Origin: Roseiarcus sp963784805
Lineage (GTDB): Bacteria; Pseudomonadota; Alphaproteobacteria; Rhizobiales; Beijerinckiaceae
Direction: 5' to 3'
Assembly: GCA_963784805.1 (NCBI GenBank)
Contig: CAWASR010000028.1
Coordinates: forward strand, 502,986 to 566,985
Length of the DNA: 64,000 nt
Shown here one piece after another: positions 6,939-15,283 of the stretch. Both the position numbers and the translations under genes were made by a program. Under the pieces are notes generated by a model. It was not told the origin of the DNA. It saw only the letters and a program-made list of their open reading frames with translations, and did no database searches. Position 1 is the stretch's first letter; every line of letters begins with the position of its first letter.

Positions 6939-8243
6939 TTGGCCAAGAAGAAAATGGCGTTCGGCAGGCTCGGAACCAAACGTTTGTGTCTGGCCTGCGG
7001 CGCCAAATACTACGATCTGGGCCGCAAGCCGCCGGTCTGCTCGCGTTGCGGCGCGCAAGCCGCGCCGAAGCGGGCCGGCGCGCCGAAGCCCCCCGCGCCG
7101 CCGGCCGAGGCGCAGGCCCCGCCTGCGCCTGCGCCGGCAAAGCCGATCGGCCGCGAATGGTCGCGCGAGCAGGCCGAGGCGATCGACAGGGTCGCACGCT
7201 GGCTCAAGCAGGGCGAGCCGCAGATCTTTCGCCTGTTCGGCTACGCCGGGGTCGGCAAGACGACGCTGGCGCGCCACGTCGCCGAGGGCGCGCAAGGGGG
7301 AACCGCCTTCGCCGCCTTCACCGGCAAGGCGGCGCTGGTGATGCGCGCCAACGGCTGCGCCGGCGCGACCACCATTCACGCCCTGATCTATCGGGCGAGC
7401 GAGGGCGCCGATGGCGCGCCGACCTTCACCCTCAACGAGGACGGGCCGGCCTCGCGCGCCGGGCTGATCGTGATCGACGAATGCTCGATGGTGGACGCGG
7501 AGCTCGCGCGCGACCTTCTCTCCTTCGGCAAGCCGATCCTGGTGCTGGGCGACCCGTTCCAATTGCCCCCGGTCAAGGGCGGCGGCTATTTCACCGAAAG
7601 CGCGCCCGACGTGATGCTGACCAAGATCCACCGCCAGGCGGAGGACAATCCGATCATCCGCCTGTCCGAGATCGTGCGTTCCGGCGGCGAGCTGAAGGAG
7701 GGGCAGTACGGCGAAACGCGGATCGTGCGCCGGGGCGCCATCGACGCGGCGCAGGTCGTCGGCGCCGATCAGGTGCTGGTCGGCGTCAACCGCACGCGCC
7801 GCGCCTATAACCGGCGCATCCGCGACCTTCTCGGCTTCAAGGAGCCGCTGCCGGTCGCGGGCGACCGGCTGGTCTGCCTGCGCAACGACCGCGCAAAGGG
7901 CCTCATCAACGGCGGGCTGTGGCGGGTCGAGACGCTCGGCGGGGTGAAGAAGGACTTCGTCAAGATGACCTTGCGCTCGGAGGACGAGGGCGCCCGCGCG
8001 TCGGTGAAGGTCGCGGTGCTGAAGGCCTTCTTCGAGGGGACGGAGGGGGAGCTCGCCTATCCGCTGCGGCGGGAATCGGACGAGTTCGATTTCGGCTACG
8101 CGCTGACCGTCCACAAAGCCCAAGGCTCGCAGTGGGACGACGTGATGCTGTTCGACGAGAGCTTCGCCTTCCGCGAGCACCGCGCGCGCTGGCTCTACAC
8201 CGGGCTGACGCGGGCGGCGAAGCGGCTGACGGTGGTGAGATGA
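6939..8243 (+). CDS. RecD-like superfamily 1B helicase with N-terminal FYDLN-type zinc ribbon
   Basis: A 434-residue protein with two parts. Residues about 7-38 resemble the FYDLN/TIGR02300 family: GTKRLC, then AKYYDLGRKPPVC, with a Cys17-x2-Cys20 ... Cys34-x2-Cys37 zinc ribbon. A Pro/Ala-rich linker follows (about residues 40-70). The rest is an AAA/UvrD-like helicase: Walker A GYAGVGKTT near residue 93, motif II VIDECSMVD, a GDPFQLPPV motif III, and C-terminal TVHKAQGSQW and YTGLTRA motifs, as in RecD2-type 5'-3' helicases. I prefer the TTG at 6939 (MAKKK..., with GAGGGG upstream); the ATG at 6954 and a TTG at 6903 are alternatives. It stands alone on its strand. The helicase call is strong; the substrate and the role of the ribbon are not known. 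Confidence 0.88.
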   Translation: MAKKKMAFGRLGTKRLCLACGAKYYDLGRKPPVCSRCGAQAAPKRAGAPKPPAPPAEAQAPPAPAPAKPIGREWSREQAEAIDRVARWLKQGEPQIFRLFGYAGVGKTTLARHVAEGAQGGTAFAAFTGKAALVMRANGCAGATTIHALIYRASEGADGAPTFTLNEDGPASRAGLIVIDECSMVDAELARDLLSFGKPILVLGDPFQLPPVKGGGYFTESAPDVMLTKIHRQAEDNPIIRLSEIVRSGGELKEGQYGETRIVRRGAIDAAQVVGADQVLVGVNRTRRAYNRRIRDLLGFKEPLPVAGDRLVCLRNDRAKGLINGGLWRVETLGGVKKDFVKMTLRSEDEGARASVKVAVLKAFFEGTEGELAYPLRRESDEFDFGYALTVHKAQGSQWDDVMLFDESFAFREHRARWLYTGLTRAAKRLTVVR

Positions 8244-8352
8244 GGGGCGCCCCAGGACCGGGCGCGGCCGCCTCCGCTCATTTCCCCTTGTGTCCGATCG
8301 CGCCCTGCGGCAGGTTCATAAAAACATAAGAATGTGAGGGAGGGAGGCGCGG

Positions 8353-9567
8353 ATGCTCAACCGGCGGGAGACGTTGAAGTCCGTGCTGGCCGCGGGCGTC
8401 GGGGCGGTCGCGGTCGGGAAATTCCCGCTTGCATTCGCCGCGGATGAAACCGTCACCCTGCCGATCGGCAACGGCGAACGTCCGCTGGTCGCCTATCCGG
8501 GCAAACGGCCGCTCATCCGCCTCACCACGCGCCCGCCGCAACTGGAAACGCCGTTCAGCGTGTTCAACGAGGGCCTCATCACCCCCAACGACGCGTTTTT
8601 CGTGCGCTACCACCTGGCCGACATTCCTCTCAGCATCGACCCCGAGGCTTTTCGCGTGACGATCCAGGGCAAGGTCGAAAAAGTCTTGTCCCTCTCGCTC
8701 GCCGAACTGAAGACGGGCTTCGAGCCGGTGGAGCTGACCGCGGTCAACCAGTGCGCCGGCAACAGCCGCGGCTTTTTCGATCCGCGCGTCGCGGGCGGGC
8801 AGCTGGCCAACGGCGCAATGGGCAACGCACGCTGGAAAGGCGTTCCGCTCAAGGCGCTGCTGGCCAAGGCGGGCGTGCAGGCGGGAGCGGCGCAGGTCTC
8901 CTTCAACGGCCTCGACGGGCCCGTCCTTCCCGGGACGCCTGATTTCGTGAAGGCGCTCGACATCGACCATGCGCTCGACGGCGAGGTCATGGTCGCCTAC
9001 GCGATGAACGGCGAGGATCTGCCCTGGCTCAACGGCTTTCCGGTGCGGCTCGTCGTTCCGGGCTATTACGGCACCTATTGGATGAAGCACCTCAATGAGA
9101 TCACGGTGCTCGACGCCACCTTCGACGGCTTCTGGATGAAGTCGGCCTACCGCATTCCGAACAACGCCTGCGCATGCACCGAGCCGGGCAAAGCCCCCGC
9201 GCACGCCGTCCCGATCGGCCGTTTCGACGTCCGCTCGTTCCTGACCAACATCGCCGACGGCGCGACGGTCGCCGCCGATAAGGATCTAACCCTCCGCGGC
9301 ATAGCCTTTGACGGGGGCCCAGGCATTTCCGACGTCGTGATTTCCGCCGACGGCGGCAAATCGTGGGTCGCCGCGACGCTCGGCGAGGACCTCGGCAAAT
9401 ACTCGTTCCGCGAGTGGACGGCGCATCTGACCCTGCCGCCGGGCAAGCATAAGCTGATGGTTCGCGCCGCCAACCGCGCCCGCCAATCGCAGCCGCTCGA
9501 GCCCTTGTGGAATCCCGCAGGCTATATGCGCAATGTCGTCGAGGTCACCAACGTGACGGCTGCGTGA
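8353..9567 (+). CDS. sorA: Sulfite dehydrogenase, molybdopterin subunit (SorA-like)
   Basis: A 404-residue member of the sulfite-oxidase family. The N-terminus NRRETLK followed by an Ala/Val-rich segment is a twin-arginine signal, so the folded molybdenum enzyme is exported to the periplasm. The molybdenum ligand cysteine is Cys134 in NQCAGNSRGFF. The C-terminal Mo-co dimerisation domain covers about residues 290-400. A strong GGAGGGAGG site precedes the ATG. The next gene encodes a small cytochrome c, the SorAB arrangement in which sulfite is oxidised to sulfate and electrons pass to the cytochrome. Sulfite as substrate is inferred from this pairing; other members of the fold act on different substrates. 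Confidence 0.88.
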   Translation: MLNRRETLKSVLAAGVGAVAVGKFPLAFAADETVTLPIGNGERPLVAYPGKRPLIRLTTRPPQLETPFSVFNEGLITPNDAFFVRYHLADIPLSIDPEAFRVTIQGKVEKVLSLSLAELKTGFEPVELTAVNQCAGNSRGFFDPRVAGGQLANGAMGNARWKGVPLKALLAKAGVQAGAAQVSFNGLDGPVLPGTPDFVKALDIDHALDGEVMVAYAMNGEDLPWLNGFPVRLVVPGYYGTYWMKHLNEITVLDATFDGFWMKSAYRIPNNACACTEPGKAPAHAVPIGRFDVRSFLTNIADGATVAADKDLTLRGIAFDGGPGISDVVISADGGKSWVAATLGEDLGKYSFREWTAHLTLPPGKHKLMVRAANRARQSQPLEPLWNPAGYMRNVVEVTNVTAA

Positions 9568-9579
9568 GAGGTTGGGGCC

Positions 9580-9882
9580 ATGAACCGGATCGCGATCGCT
9601 TCTCTGCTCCTGATCCTCGCCCCCGCGGCGCAGCCGATCGCCGCGCCCGTCACCGTTCAGTTGCCCGAGGAGACGGCCGCGTTCCGGCCCGGCCCCGGCG
9701 TCGAGACCGCGACCGCCAACTGCCTCACCTGCCATTCCGCCGACTACATCAGCACCCAGCCGTCGAAGAAGGGCAAGGCCTTCTGGGAGGCGGAAGTGCA
9801 GAAGATGATTAAGGTTTTCAAGGCGCCGATCAATCCGGCCGACGCTCCGGCGATTGCGGACTATCTGGCGGCGACCTACTGA
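9580..9882 (+). CDS. sorB: Sulfite dehydrogenase cytochrome c subunit (SorB-like)
   Basis: A 100-residue secreted monohaem cytochrome c. A Sec signal peptide covers about the first 22 residues (RIAIASLLLILAPAAQPIAA). The haem-binding motif is CLTCH around residues 48-52, and the KMIKVFKAPI segment provides a likely axial methionine, as in SorB proteins. It starts 12 bases after sorA and is the natural electron acceptor for it, passing electrons to the respiratory chain in the periplasm. A short hairpin with a T-tract follows about 50 bases downstream. Confidence 0.87.
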   Translation: MNRIAIASLLLILAPAAQPIAAPVTVQLPEETAAFRPGPGVETATANCLTCHSADYISTQPSKKGKAFWEAEVQKMIKVFKAPINPADAPAIADYLAATY

Positions 9883-9932
9883 GGAAGAGGCCTCCCGGCG
9901 ACTGGGGCGAACTGCGAGCGGCGACGGTCAGC

Positions 9933-9953
9933 GCCGCAGCCGCGGCTCTTTTT
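9933..9953 (+). terminator. Probable terminator of sorAB
   Basis: GCCGC (9933-9937), loop AGCC, GCGGC (9942-9946), then TCTTTTT. A short but GC-only stem with a T-rich tail, on the strand of sorAB and about 50 bases past the sorB stop. Confidence 0.5.
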
Positions 9954-10050
9954 CGGCACGGGTCGCGCCACAACTCCCCCGCGTTAAACCCTCTCGACTC
10001 CCGCGCCCAAGTTGCGCTAGATTGACGTTGCGGCGCCGGAGAACATTCCC

Positions 10051-10563
10051 ATGCGTAATTCCCTCCTCATGAGGGCGGCCCGCGCGTCGGTCGCGGGAAC
10101 GCTCTTTTTGTCTGTTGGCCTCGCGCCCGCCCTCGCTCACATGGCGGGTTTCCCGCACGCCGGACCGTCCGGCCGCCCGGGAATGGGCTACGGCCGCGGC
10201 CACGCGTTCGCAGCGCCGGGCCTCAACCGCAACGGCATGCGCCGCGGACCGAACCGGGGGGTCGTCGACGGCCGGGGCCGATTCGTCCGCAACGGACCGC
10301 ATGGCCGAGGCTCCAGGTTCAATCAGGCCCTGACGTACAGCTGTTGCGGCTGGGGCGGCTGGAGCGGCTGGAGCGGCCCGGGTTCAACGCCGACTGCGCC
10401 GGACGCGCCGGTCGTCGTCGGCGGCGGCCCTGCGTTCGTGTTCAATCTCCCTTCCTCGGCTAACGTCGGCGACGGCGGTTACGGCGGCGGCTGCGTGATC
10501 CACAAGCTCCAGTTCGACAGCGCCGGGAAATATATCGGCGAGCGGCAATATTCCGAGTGCTGA
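10051..10563 (+). CDS. Secreted Gly/Arg-rich protein of unknown function
   Basis: A 170-residue protein with a clear Sec signal peptide (about residues 1-30, ending near APALAH). The mature part is rich in Gly, Arg, Asn and Pro up to about residue 90, then has WGGWSGWSG repeats, and ends with a more ordered segment with a cysteine (GGCVIHKLQFDSAGKYIGER). It has no recognised catalytic motif. It resembles the low-complexity exported proteins common in Hyphomicrobiales. The gene stands alone, divided from sorB by a probable terminator and followed by a 9-bp inverted repeat. Confidence 0.6.
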   Translation: MRNSLLMRAARASVAGTLFLSVGLAPALAHMAGFPHAGPSGRPGMGYGRGHAFAAPGLNRNGMRRGPNRGVVDGRGRFVRNGPHGRGSRFNQALTYSCCGWGGWSGWSGPGSTPTAPDAPVVVGGGPAFVFNLPSSANVGDGGYGGGCVIHKLQFDSAGKYIGERQYSEC

Positions 10564-10568
10564 GGCTC

Positions 10569-10602
10569 GGCCGGGCCGGCCGGATTGCGCATAGGCCCGG
10601 CC
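10569..10602. terminator. Hairpin between convergent genes (possible terminator)
   Basis: GGCCGGGCC at 10569-10577 pairs perfectly with GGCCCGGCC at 10594-10602 across a 16-base loop. It begins five bases after the stop of the secreted Gly-rich protein. No T-tract follows, so termination is only suggested by position and stem strength. Confidence 0.35.
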
Positions 10603-10736
10603 CGACCGCCGCCGACCAAACCGTTCAAGACGTCAAAAGACCGCTTGCGGAAAGGGGCCGTCCACAGATGGCAACCGCCCGAAGTGAAAGGATCCCGGTC
10701 TAAGAATGGCTCCGTCGGGGCGTCGTCGCCACGCCG

Positions 10737-11939
10737 TCACGCCGCCACGTCGGCGACCACCGAATCGAGCAGCGGCGCGCCGCGAGGCGTCACCCGAAGG
10801 CGGCCGCGGTGGTCGACTTCGATGAATCCGTCCTCGACGAGGCTTCGGATCCGGTCCGGATCGATCTCGCGCCCGCTCAAGCTCGAATAGCGGGCAGGAT
10901 CGACGCCTTCGCGCAGTCTCAGGCCCATCAGCAGGAACTCGTCGCCCTGCTCCTCGCGGCTTAGCGGCGTGGTCTCGACCAAGCCGTGGCCTTCGGTCTC
11001 GACCTGGGTCAGCCACATTTCCGGATGGCGCTCGGCCTCCTGGGCCAGTCGTCCATTGGTTGTGATGAGACGCCCATGCGCGCCCGGCCCGACGCCGGCG
11101 TATTCGCCATAGCGCCAATAGACCAGATTGTGGCGGCTCTCCGCCCCGGGACGGGCGTGATTCGACACTTCATAGGCGGGAAGACCGCGCGCCTCGGTCA
11201 GTTCCCGCGTCGCTGAGAACATGGCGAGGCTGAGATCGTCGTCGGGGAGCTGTAATTTGCCTGAATCGCGCAGGCGCTCGAAGATGGTGTCGGGCTCGAT
11301 GGTCAGTTGATAGAGCGAGACATGGTCGCCGACGTAGTCGAGGCCGCGGCCGAGTTCGGCGCGCCAGTCGGCCGCGCTCTGTCCCGGCCGGCCATAGATG
11401 AGGTCGAAGCTGAAACGTTCGAAGATCGAGGCGGCTAGTCTCACCGCCGACAGCGCCTCCTCGACCGTGTGCCGGCGTCCGAGCGCCTTCAGGTCGGCGT
11501 CGTTCAGCGCCTGCACGCCGATCGACAGACGATTGACGCCCGCCGCGCGGTAGCCGCGAAACCGGCCCGCCTCGACGCTGGTCGGGTTGGCCTCGAGCGT
11601 GATCTCGGCCGTTCGGTCGAGCCGCCACTTCGAGGCGATCGCCTCGATGACGCCGTGCACCGTCTGCGGCCGCATCAGCGATGGCGTGCCGCCGCCGAAA
11701 AAGATTGAGCCCACGACCCGGCCGGGCGTCAGCGACGCGCGGTGGGCGATCTCAGTCCGGAGCGCGGCCAGATAGCGTTCCTCGTCGATCGGCGCGCCGC
11801 GCACATGGCTGTTGAAGTCGCAATAGGGACATCTCGACAGGCAGAACGGCCAATGGACATAGACCGCGAAGCCCGCGTCGTCGGCGGCGGCCGCGCGGCC
11901 CGTCTTGCGCGCGACGCGCGGGATCTCGTCCCGAATCAT
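10737..11939 (-). CDS. hemW: Radical SAM haem chaperone HemW
   Basis: A 400-residue HemN-like radical-SAM protein. The iron-sulfur motif is Cys33-x3-Cys37-x2-Cys40 in CLSRCPYCDF, followed by FFGGGTPSLM. The HemW form lacks the extra cysteine and N-terminal part of true coproporphyrinogen oxidase HemN; family members bind haem and transfer it to apoproteins, so annotation as HemN would be misleading. The C-terminal HemN domain is intact (LRLREGVDPARY). It lies downstream of the PII gene on the same strand with a 69-base gap; any functional link between them is not evident. Confidence 0.93.
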   Translation of the reverse strand: MIRDEIPRVARKTGRAAAADDAGFAVYVHWPFCLSRCPYCDFNSHVRGAPIDEERYLAALRTEIAHRASLTPGRVVGSIFFGGGTPSLMRPQTVHGVIEAIASKWRLDRTAEITLEANPTSVEAGRFRGYRAAGVNRLSIGVQALNDADLKALGRRHTVEEALSAVRLAASIFERFSFDLIYGRPGQSAADWRAELGRGLDYVGDHVSLYQLTIEPDTIFERLRDSGKLQLPDDDLSLAMFSATRELTEARGLPAYEVSNHARPGAESRHNLVYWRYGEYAGVGPGAHGRLITTNGRLAQEAERHPEMWLTQVETEGHGLVETTPLSREEQGDEFLLMGLRLREGVDPARYSSLSGREIDPDRIRSLVEDGFIEVDHRGRLRVTPRGAPLLDSVVADVAA

Positions 11940-12008
11940 CGGGTCCTTATGCCAGCTAACGGCGAGTCGCGCCAGTTTCGGCGGATCTCGAACCGTCTTC
12001 GCCGTCGC

Positions 12009-12347
12009 TCACAGCGCCTCGTCGCCGATTTCGCCCGTGCGGACCCGCACCGCCCGTTCGAGCGGAGTGACGAAAATCTTGCCGTCGCCGATCTGGCCGG
12101 TGCGCGCCGAAACGAGGATCGCGTCGACGGCCGCATCGAGGCGTTCGTCGCTGACCGCGACCTCGAGGCGAAGCTTCGGCAGGAAGGCGATTTCGTATTC
12201 GGCGCCGCGATATATTTCCGTGCGGCCCTTCTGCCGGCCATAACCGCTGACCTCCGCGACCGTCATGCCGACCACTCCCGAGCGATCGAGCGCCGCGCGC
12301 ACCTCTTCCAGTTTGAACGGCTTGATGACCGCAATGATGAGTTTCAT
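12009..12347 (-). CDS. P-II family nitrogen regulatory protein
   Basis: A 112-residue PII signal protein, the usual length. The start MKLIIAVIKPFKLEEV is the family signature, the T-loop holds Tyr46 and the uridylylation target Tyr51 (EIYRGAEY), and the B-loop GKIFVTPLE region binds ATP/2-oxoglutarate. The frame is open further upstream, but the ATG at 12347 gives the standard N-terminus. PII proteins sense 2-oxoglutarate and nitrogen status in the cytoplasm and control enzymes and transporters such as AmtB and glutamine synthetase. Neither glnA nor amtB is beside it, so GlnB and GlnK cannot be told apart from context. Confidence 0.93.
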   Translation of the reverse strand: MKLIIAVIKPFKLEEVRAALDRSGVVGMTVAEVSGYGRQKGRTEIYRGAEYEIAFLPKLRLEVAVSDERLDAAVDAILVSARTGQIGDGKIFVTPLERAVRVRTGEIGDEAL

Positions 12348-12628
12348 GATCCGCGTCCGCCTTCCGGACGATGCTTCCGTCGCCCCTTTTTTCGCTATGC
12401 CCGAGGGCGCGCCGGCGCAAGCACGATTTCGTGACCCCCGCAGGGCGGTCGCATTCGATGAAACCGACCGGCGAATGGCGGCGAAATGGTTCGGACATGA
12501 GTTCAAGTCATTCAACCCGCGGCCGCCGCGGCGCCAAAGCCCGCCAGGAGGCGCGAAAATCCTGCGGCTTGCCTGGAGCGCTTCCAAGCGCCATGAATCG
12601 ACGATTGGCGCTCTTTGGACCTTTGGCC

Positions 12629-13498
12629 ATGACCTCAACCCTCGCCGGCAAGACGTTGTTCATCACCGGCGCTTCGCGCGGCATCGGGCTCGCGATCGGC
12701 CTTAAGGCCGCGCGCGACGGCGCGAACGTCGCAATCGCCGCCAAGACTGCGGAGCCCAATCCGAAGCTTCCCGGCACCATCCATTCGGCCGCCGAGGAGA
12801 TCGAGAAGGCCGGCGGCAAGGCGCTGCCTTTGACCGTGGACGTGCGCGATGAGGCGCAGGTGCGCGCCGCGCTTGGAGAGACCGCCGCGAGGTTCGGCGG
12901 GATCGACATCCTCGTCAACAACGCCAGCGCGATTTCGCTGACGAATTCCCAGGCGACCGACATGAAGCGCTTCGACCTGATGCATCAGATCAACGCGCGC
13001 GGAACCTTCATGACGTCCAAGTTGGCGGTCCCGTTTCTGGCAAAGGCGGCCAATCCGCACATCCTCATGCTGTCGCCGCCGCTCGATCTGAAGGAGAAAT
13101 GGTTTTCCGGCAGCACCGCCTATTCGATGGCGAAATACGGCATGAGCCTGGTCGTGCTCGGCCTCGCAGGCGAGTTGCGCGGCAAAGGGATCGCCGTCAA
13201 CGCCCTGTGGCCGCGCACCACGATCGCAACCGCGGCGATCAAGAACCTGCTCGGGGGCGAAGCCATCATGCGCGCCTCGCGCACGCCCGACATTCTCGCC
13301 GACGCGGCGCACATGATCTTCCTCAAGGACGCCAAGACGTTCAGCGGAAATTTTCTGATCGACGACACGTTCCTGTTCGAGAATGGCGTCAGGGACTTCG
13401 ATCGCTATCGCGTCGACCCGAGCGTCGATCTCGCGCCGGATTTCTTTGTGCCGGACGATTCCGCGCCGCCCGTCAGCCTGGCGAAGGTCATGCGCTGA
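12629..13498 (+). CDS. SDR family oxidoreductase, hydroxysteroid-dehydrogenase-like (HSDL2 type)
   Basis: A 289-residue short-chain dehydrogenase. TGASRGIG binds the cofactor near residue 14, NNASA is present, and the active-site pair is in YSMAKYG. The long loop after strand B (AKTAEPNPKLPGTIH) and the WPRTTIATAAI segment are typical of the HSDL2-like subgroup. I chose the ATG at 12629, which puts the Rossmann motif at the usual distance; the frame is open to 12371, but that extension lacks family similarity. No good ribosome-binding site is visible before either choice. The substrate is unknown; the group is linked to fatty-acyl and lipid metabolism. Confidence 0.88.
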   Translation: MTSTLAGKTLFITGASRGIGLAIGLKAARDGANVAIAAKTAEPNPKLPGTIHSAAEEIEKAGGKALPLTVDVRDEAQVRAALGETAARFGGIDILVNNASAISLTNSQATDMKRFDLMHQINARGTFMTSKLAVPFLAKAANPHILMLSPPLDLKEKWFSGSTAYSMAKYGMSLVVLGLAGELRGKGIAVNALWPRTTIATAAIKNLLGGEAIMRASRTPDILADAAHMIFLKDAKTFSGNFLIDDTFLFENGVRDFDRYRVDPSVDLAPDFFVPDDSAPPVSLAKVMR

Positions 13499-13519
13499 GA
13501 CGAGCGGGGACGAAATCGA

Positions 13520-13596
13520 TGGTAGCGGGACCCGGACTCGAACCGGGGACCTACGGATTATGATTCCGCCGCTCTAACCAGCTGAGCTATCCCGCC
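13520..13596 (-). tRNA. tRNA-Met (anticodon CAT)
   Basis: Read on the minus strand: acceptor GGCGGGA pairs with TCCCGCT (one G-T at the first position), D-arm GCTC/GAGC, anticodon stem GCGGA/TCCGT around the loop ATCATAA, T-arm CCCGG-TTCGAGT-CCGGG, and an encoded CCA end. Total 77 bases. The CAT anticodon and the AGCTGGTTAGAGC D-arm favour elongator methionine; an isoleucine tRNA modified to lysidine also has CAT and is the alternative. It lacks the C1-A72 mismatch expected of initiator tRNA. Confidence 0.93.
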
Positions 13597-13685
13597 GCGT
13601 GGTCTGCCGGGCCTTGAAGCCCCGCAAGCGCCGCGCGGTATAGTGACGGCCTGACAAGGCTGTCAAGGCGGCGACCGCGCCAGTC

Positions 13686-14780
13686 TCACCCCTGCCCCGG
13701 CGTCTCGGGAAAGATCCGGGTGACGTGGCCCATCTTGCGGTCCGGACGGATTTCGAGCTTGCCGTACAGGTGCAGGCAAAGATCGGGCTGGGCGAGGATG
13801 TCGCGCCAATCCTCGGCGTCCTCGCCGATCAGATTGTGCATCTCGGCCCGGCCGCGCCGCCGCGGCGCGCCGAGCGGCCAGCCGGCGATGGCGCGGATAT
13901 GCTGTTCGAACTGCGAGGTCTGAGCGCCTTCGAGAGTCCAGTGGCCCGAGTTGTGGACGCGCGGCGCGATCTCGTTGACGACGAGGCTCTCGCGGCCCTG
14001 CCGGTCGCGGGTCACAAACATTTCGACCGCCAGAACGCCGACGTAGTCGAGCTCCTCGAGGACGACGCTCGCGATCCGCTTGGCCTCGACATCGATCTCC
14101 GGCGCGACCCGCGCCGGCGCCCGGGTTCTCGCCAGAATGTGATGGTCGTGTTCGTTCTCGCACAGATCGTAGGCGGCGACCGCGCCCTCCATGCTGCGCG
14201 CGGCGACGACCGAAATCTCGCGCTCGAAAGCGACAAAGGCCTCCAGAATCATCGGGGACGAGCCGAGCGCGCGGTGGACCGCGCCGACGTTGGAGCCTTC
14301 GCGGATCAGCGATTGGCCCTTGCCGTCATAGCCGAAGCGCCGCGTCTTCAACACGGCGGGCCGGCCAAGCTCGGCGACCGCGCGCGCGAGCGCGCCCGCA
14401 TCCTCGACCCCGACGAAGGCTGCGGTGTGAAGTCCGATATCGCGCAGGAACGTCTTTTCCGTCACCCGGTCCTGGGTCAGCGCCAGCGCGCGGACGCCCG
14501 GACGGACCGGAACCCGTTCCGCCAGGAACTCGACAGTGGCGGTCGGCACGTTCTCGAATTCGAACGTGACGACGTCCACCGCTTCGGCGAAACCGGCGAG
14601 CGCCTCCTCATCCTCGAAGGCGGCGATCGTTCGCGCCGCCGCCGCGTCATAGGCGGGCGCCTCGCTATCGGGGGCGAAGATGTGGGTTCTCAAGCCCAAC
14701 TTCAGCGCGGCGATGGCGAGCATGCGCCCGAGCTGGCCCCCGCCCAGAATGCCGATCGTCGCCCCGGGGCTCAGGATCAT
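13686..14780 (-). CDS. purK: N5-carboxyaminoimidazole ribonucleotide synthase
   Basis: A 364-residue ATP-grasp enzyme that uses ATP and bicarbonate to carboxylate AIR to N5-CAIR in purine synthesis. The N-terminal ILGGGQLGRML, the KTRRFGYDGKGQ loop, the ENEHDHHIL segment and the NEIAPRVHNSGHWT metal-binding motif are all intact. I chose the ATG at 14780, which overlaps the purE stop as ATGA and indicates translational coupling; a longer frame exists but only extends into purE. The pair forms a purE-purK operon. The minus-strand tRNA-Met begins about 90 bases downstream. Confidence 0.96.
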   Translation of the reverse strand: MILSPGATIGILGGGQLGRMLAIAALKLGLRTHIFAPDSEAPAYDAAAARTIAAFEDEEALAGFAEAVDVVTFEFENVPTATVEFLAERVPVRPGVRALALTQDRVTEKTFLRDIGLHTAAFVGVEDAGALARAVAELGRPAVLKTRRFGYDGKGQSLIREGSNVGAVHRALGSSPMILEAFVAFEREISVVAARSMEGAVAAYDLCENEHDHHILARTRAPARVAPEIDVEAKRIASVVLEELDYVGVLAVEMFVTRDRQGRESLVVNEIAPRVHNSGHWTLEGAQTSQFEQHIRAIAGWPLGAPRRRGRAEMHNLIGEDAEDWRDILAQPDLCLHLYGKLEIRPDRKMGHVTRIFPETPGQG

Positions 14781-15283
14781 CCGGCCGCTCCCTCGCCGTC
14801 GGGACGTTCGGCGACCTCGGCCGTGCGCTGGGCGCGCCAAGCCTCGAGCCTCTCGGCAAGCGCCTGATCGGAAAGCGCGAGGACGGCCGAGGCGATCAGC
14901 GCCGCGTTGACCGCGCCCGCTTCTCCGATCGCCAGCGTTCCGACCGGGACGCCGGCCGGCATCTGCACGATGGAAAAGAGACTGTCCTCGCCCGACAGCG
15001 CCCTGGAGGGGATCGGCACGCCAAAGACCGGAAGGGTGGTGAAAGCCGCCGTCATGCCGGGCAGATGCGCCGCTCCGCCCGCTCCGGCGATGACGACCTT
15101 GAAGCCTTCGCTTCTGGCGCCCTTGGCGAAGGCGACGAGACGGTCGGGCGTGCGATGGGCGGAGACGATGCGCGCGTCATAGCCGACGCCGAGCGCTTCC
15201 AGCGTTTCAGCCGCGCGGCGCATCACCGCCCAGTCCGACTGGCTGCCCATGATTACGGCGACCGGCTTCCCCGCGCCGCTCAC
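14777..15283 (-). CDS. purE: N5-CAIR mutase, purE catalytic subunit
   Basis: A 168-residue class I PurE, which rearranges N5-CAIR to CAIR. The N-terminal VIMGSQSDWAVM, the IVSAHRTPDRL substrate loop and the GAGGAAHLPGMTAAFT segment are diagnostic. It is the first gene of purE-purK; its TGA overlaps the purK ATG by three bases. About 580 bases without a confident gene lie upstream and should contain the promoter. Confidence 0.97.
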   Translation of the reverse strand: MSGAGKPVAVIMGSQSDWAVMRRAAETLEALGVGYDARIVSAHRTPDRLVAFAKGARSEGFKVVIAGAGGAAHLPGMTAAFTTLPVFGVPIPSRALSGEDSLFSIVQMPAGVPVGTLAIGEAGAVNAALIASAVLALSDQALAERLEAWRAQRTAEVAERPDGEGAAG

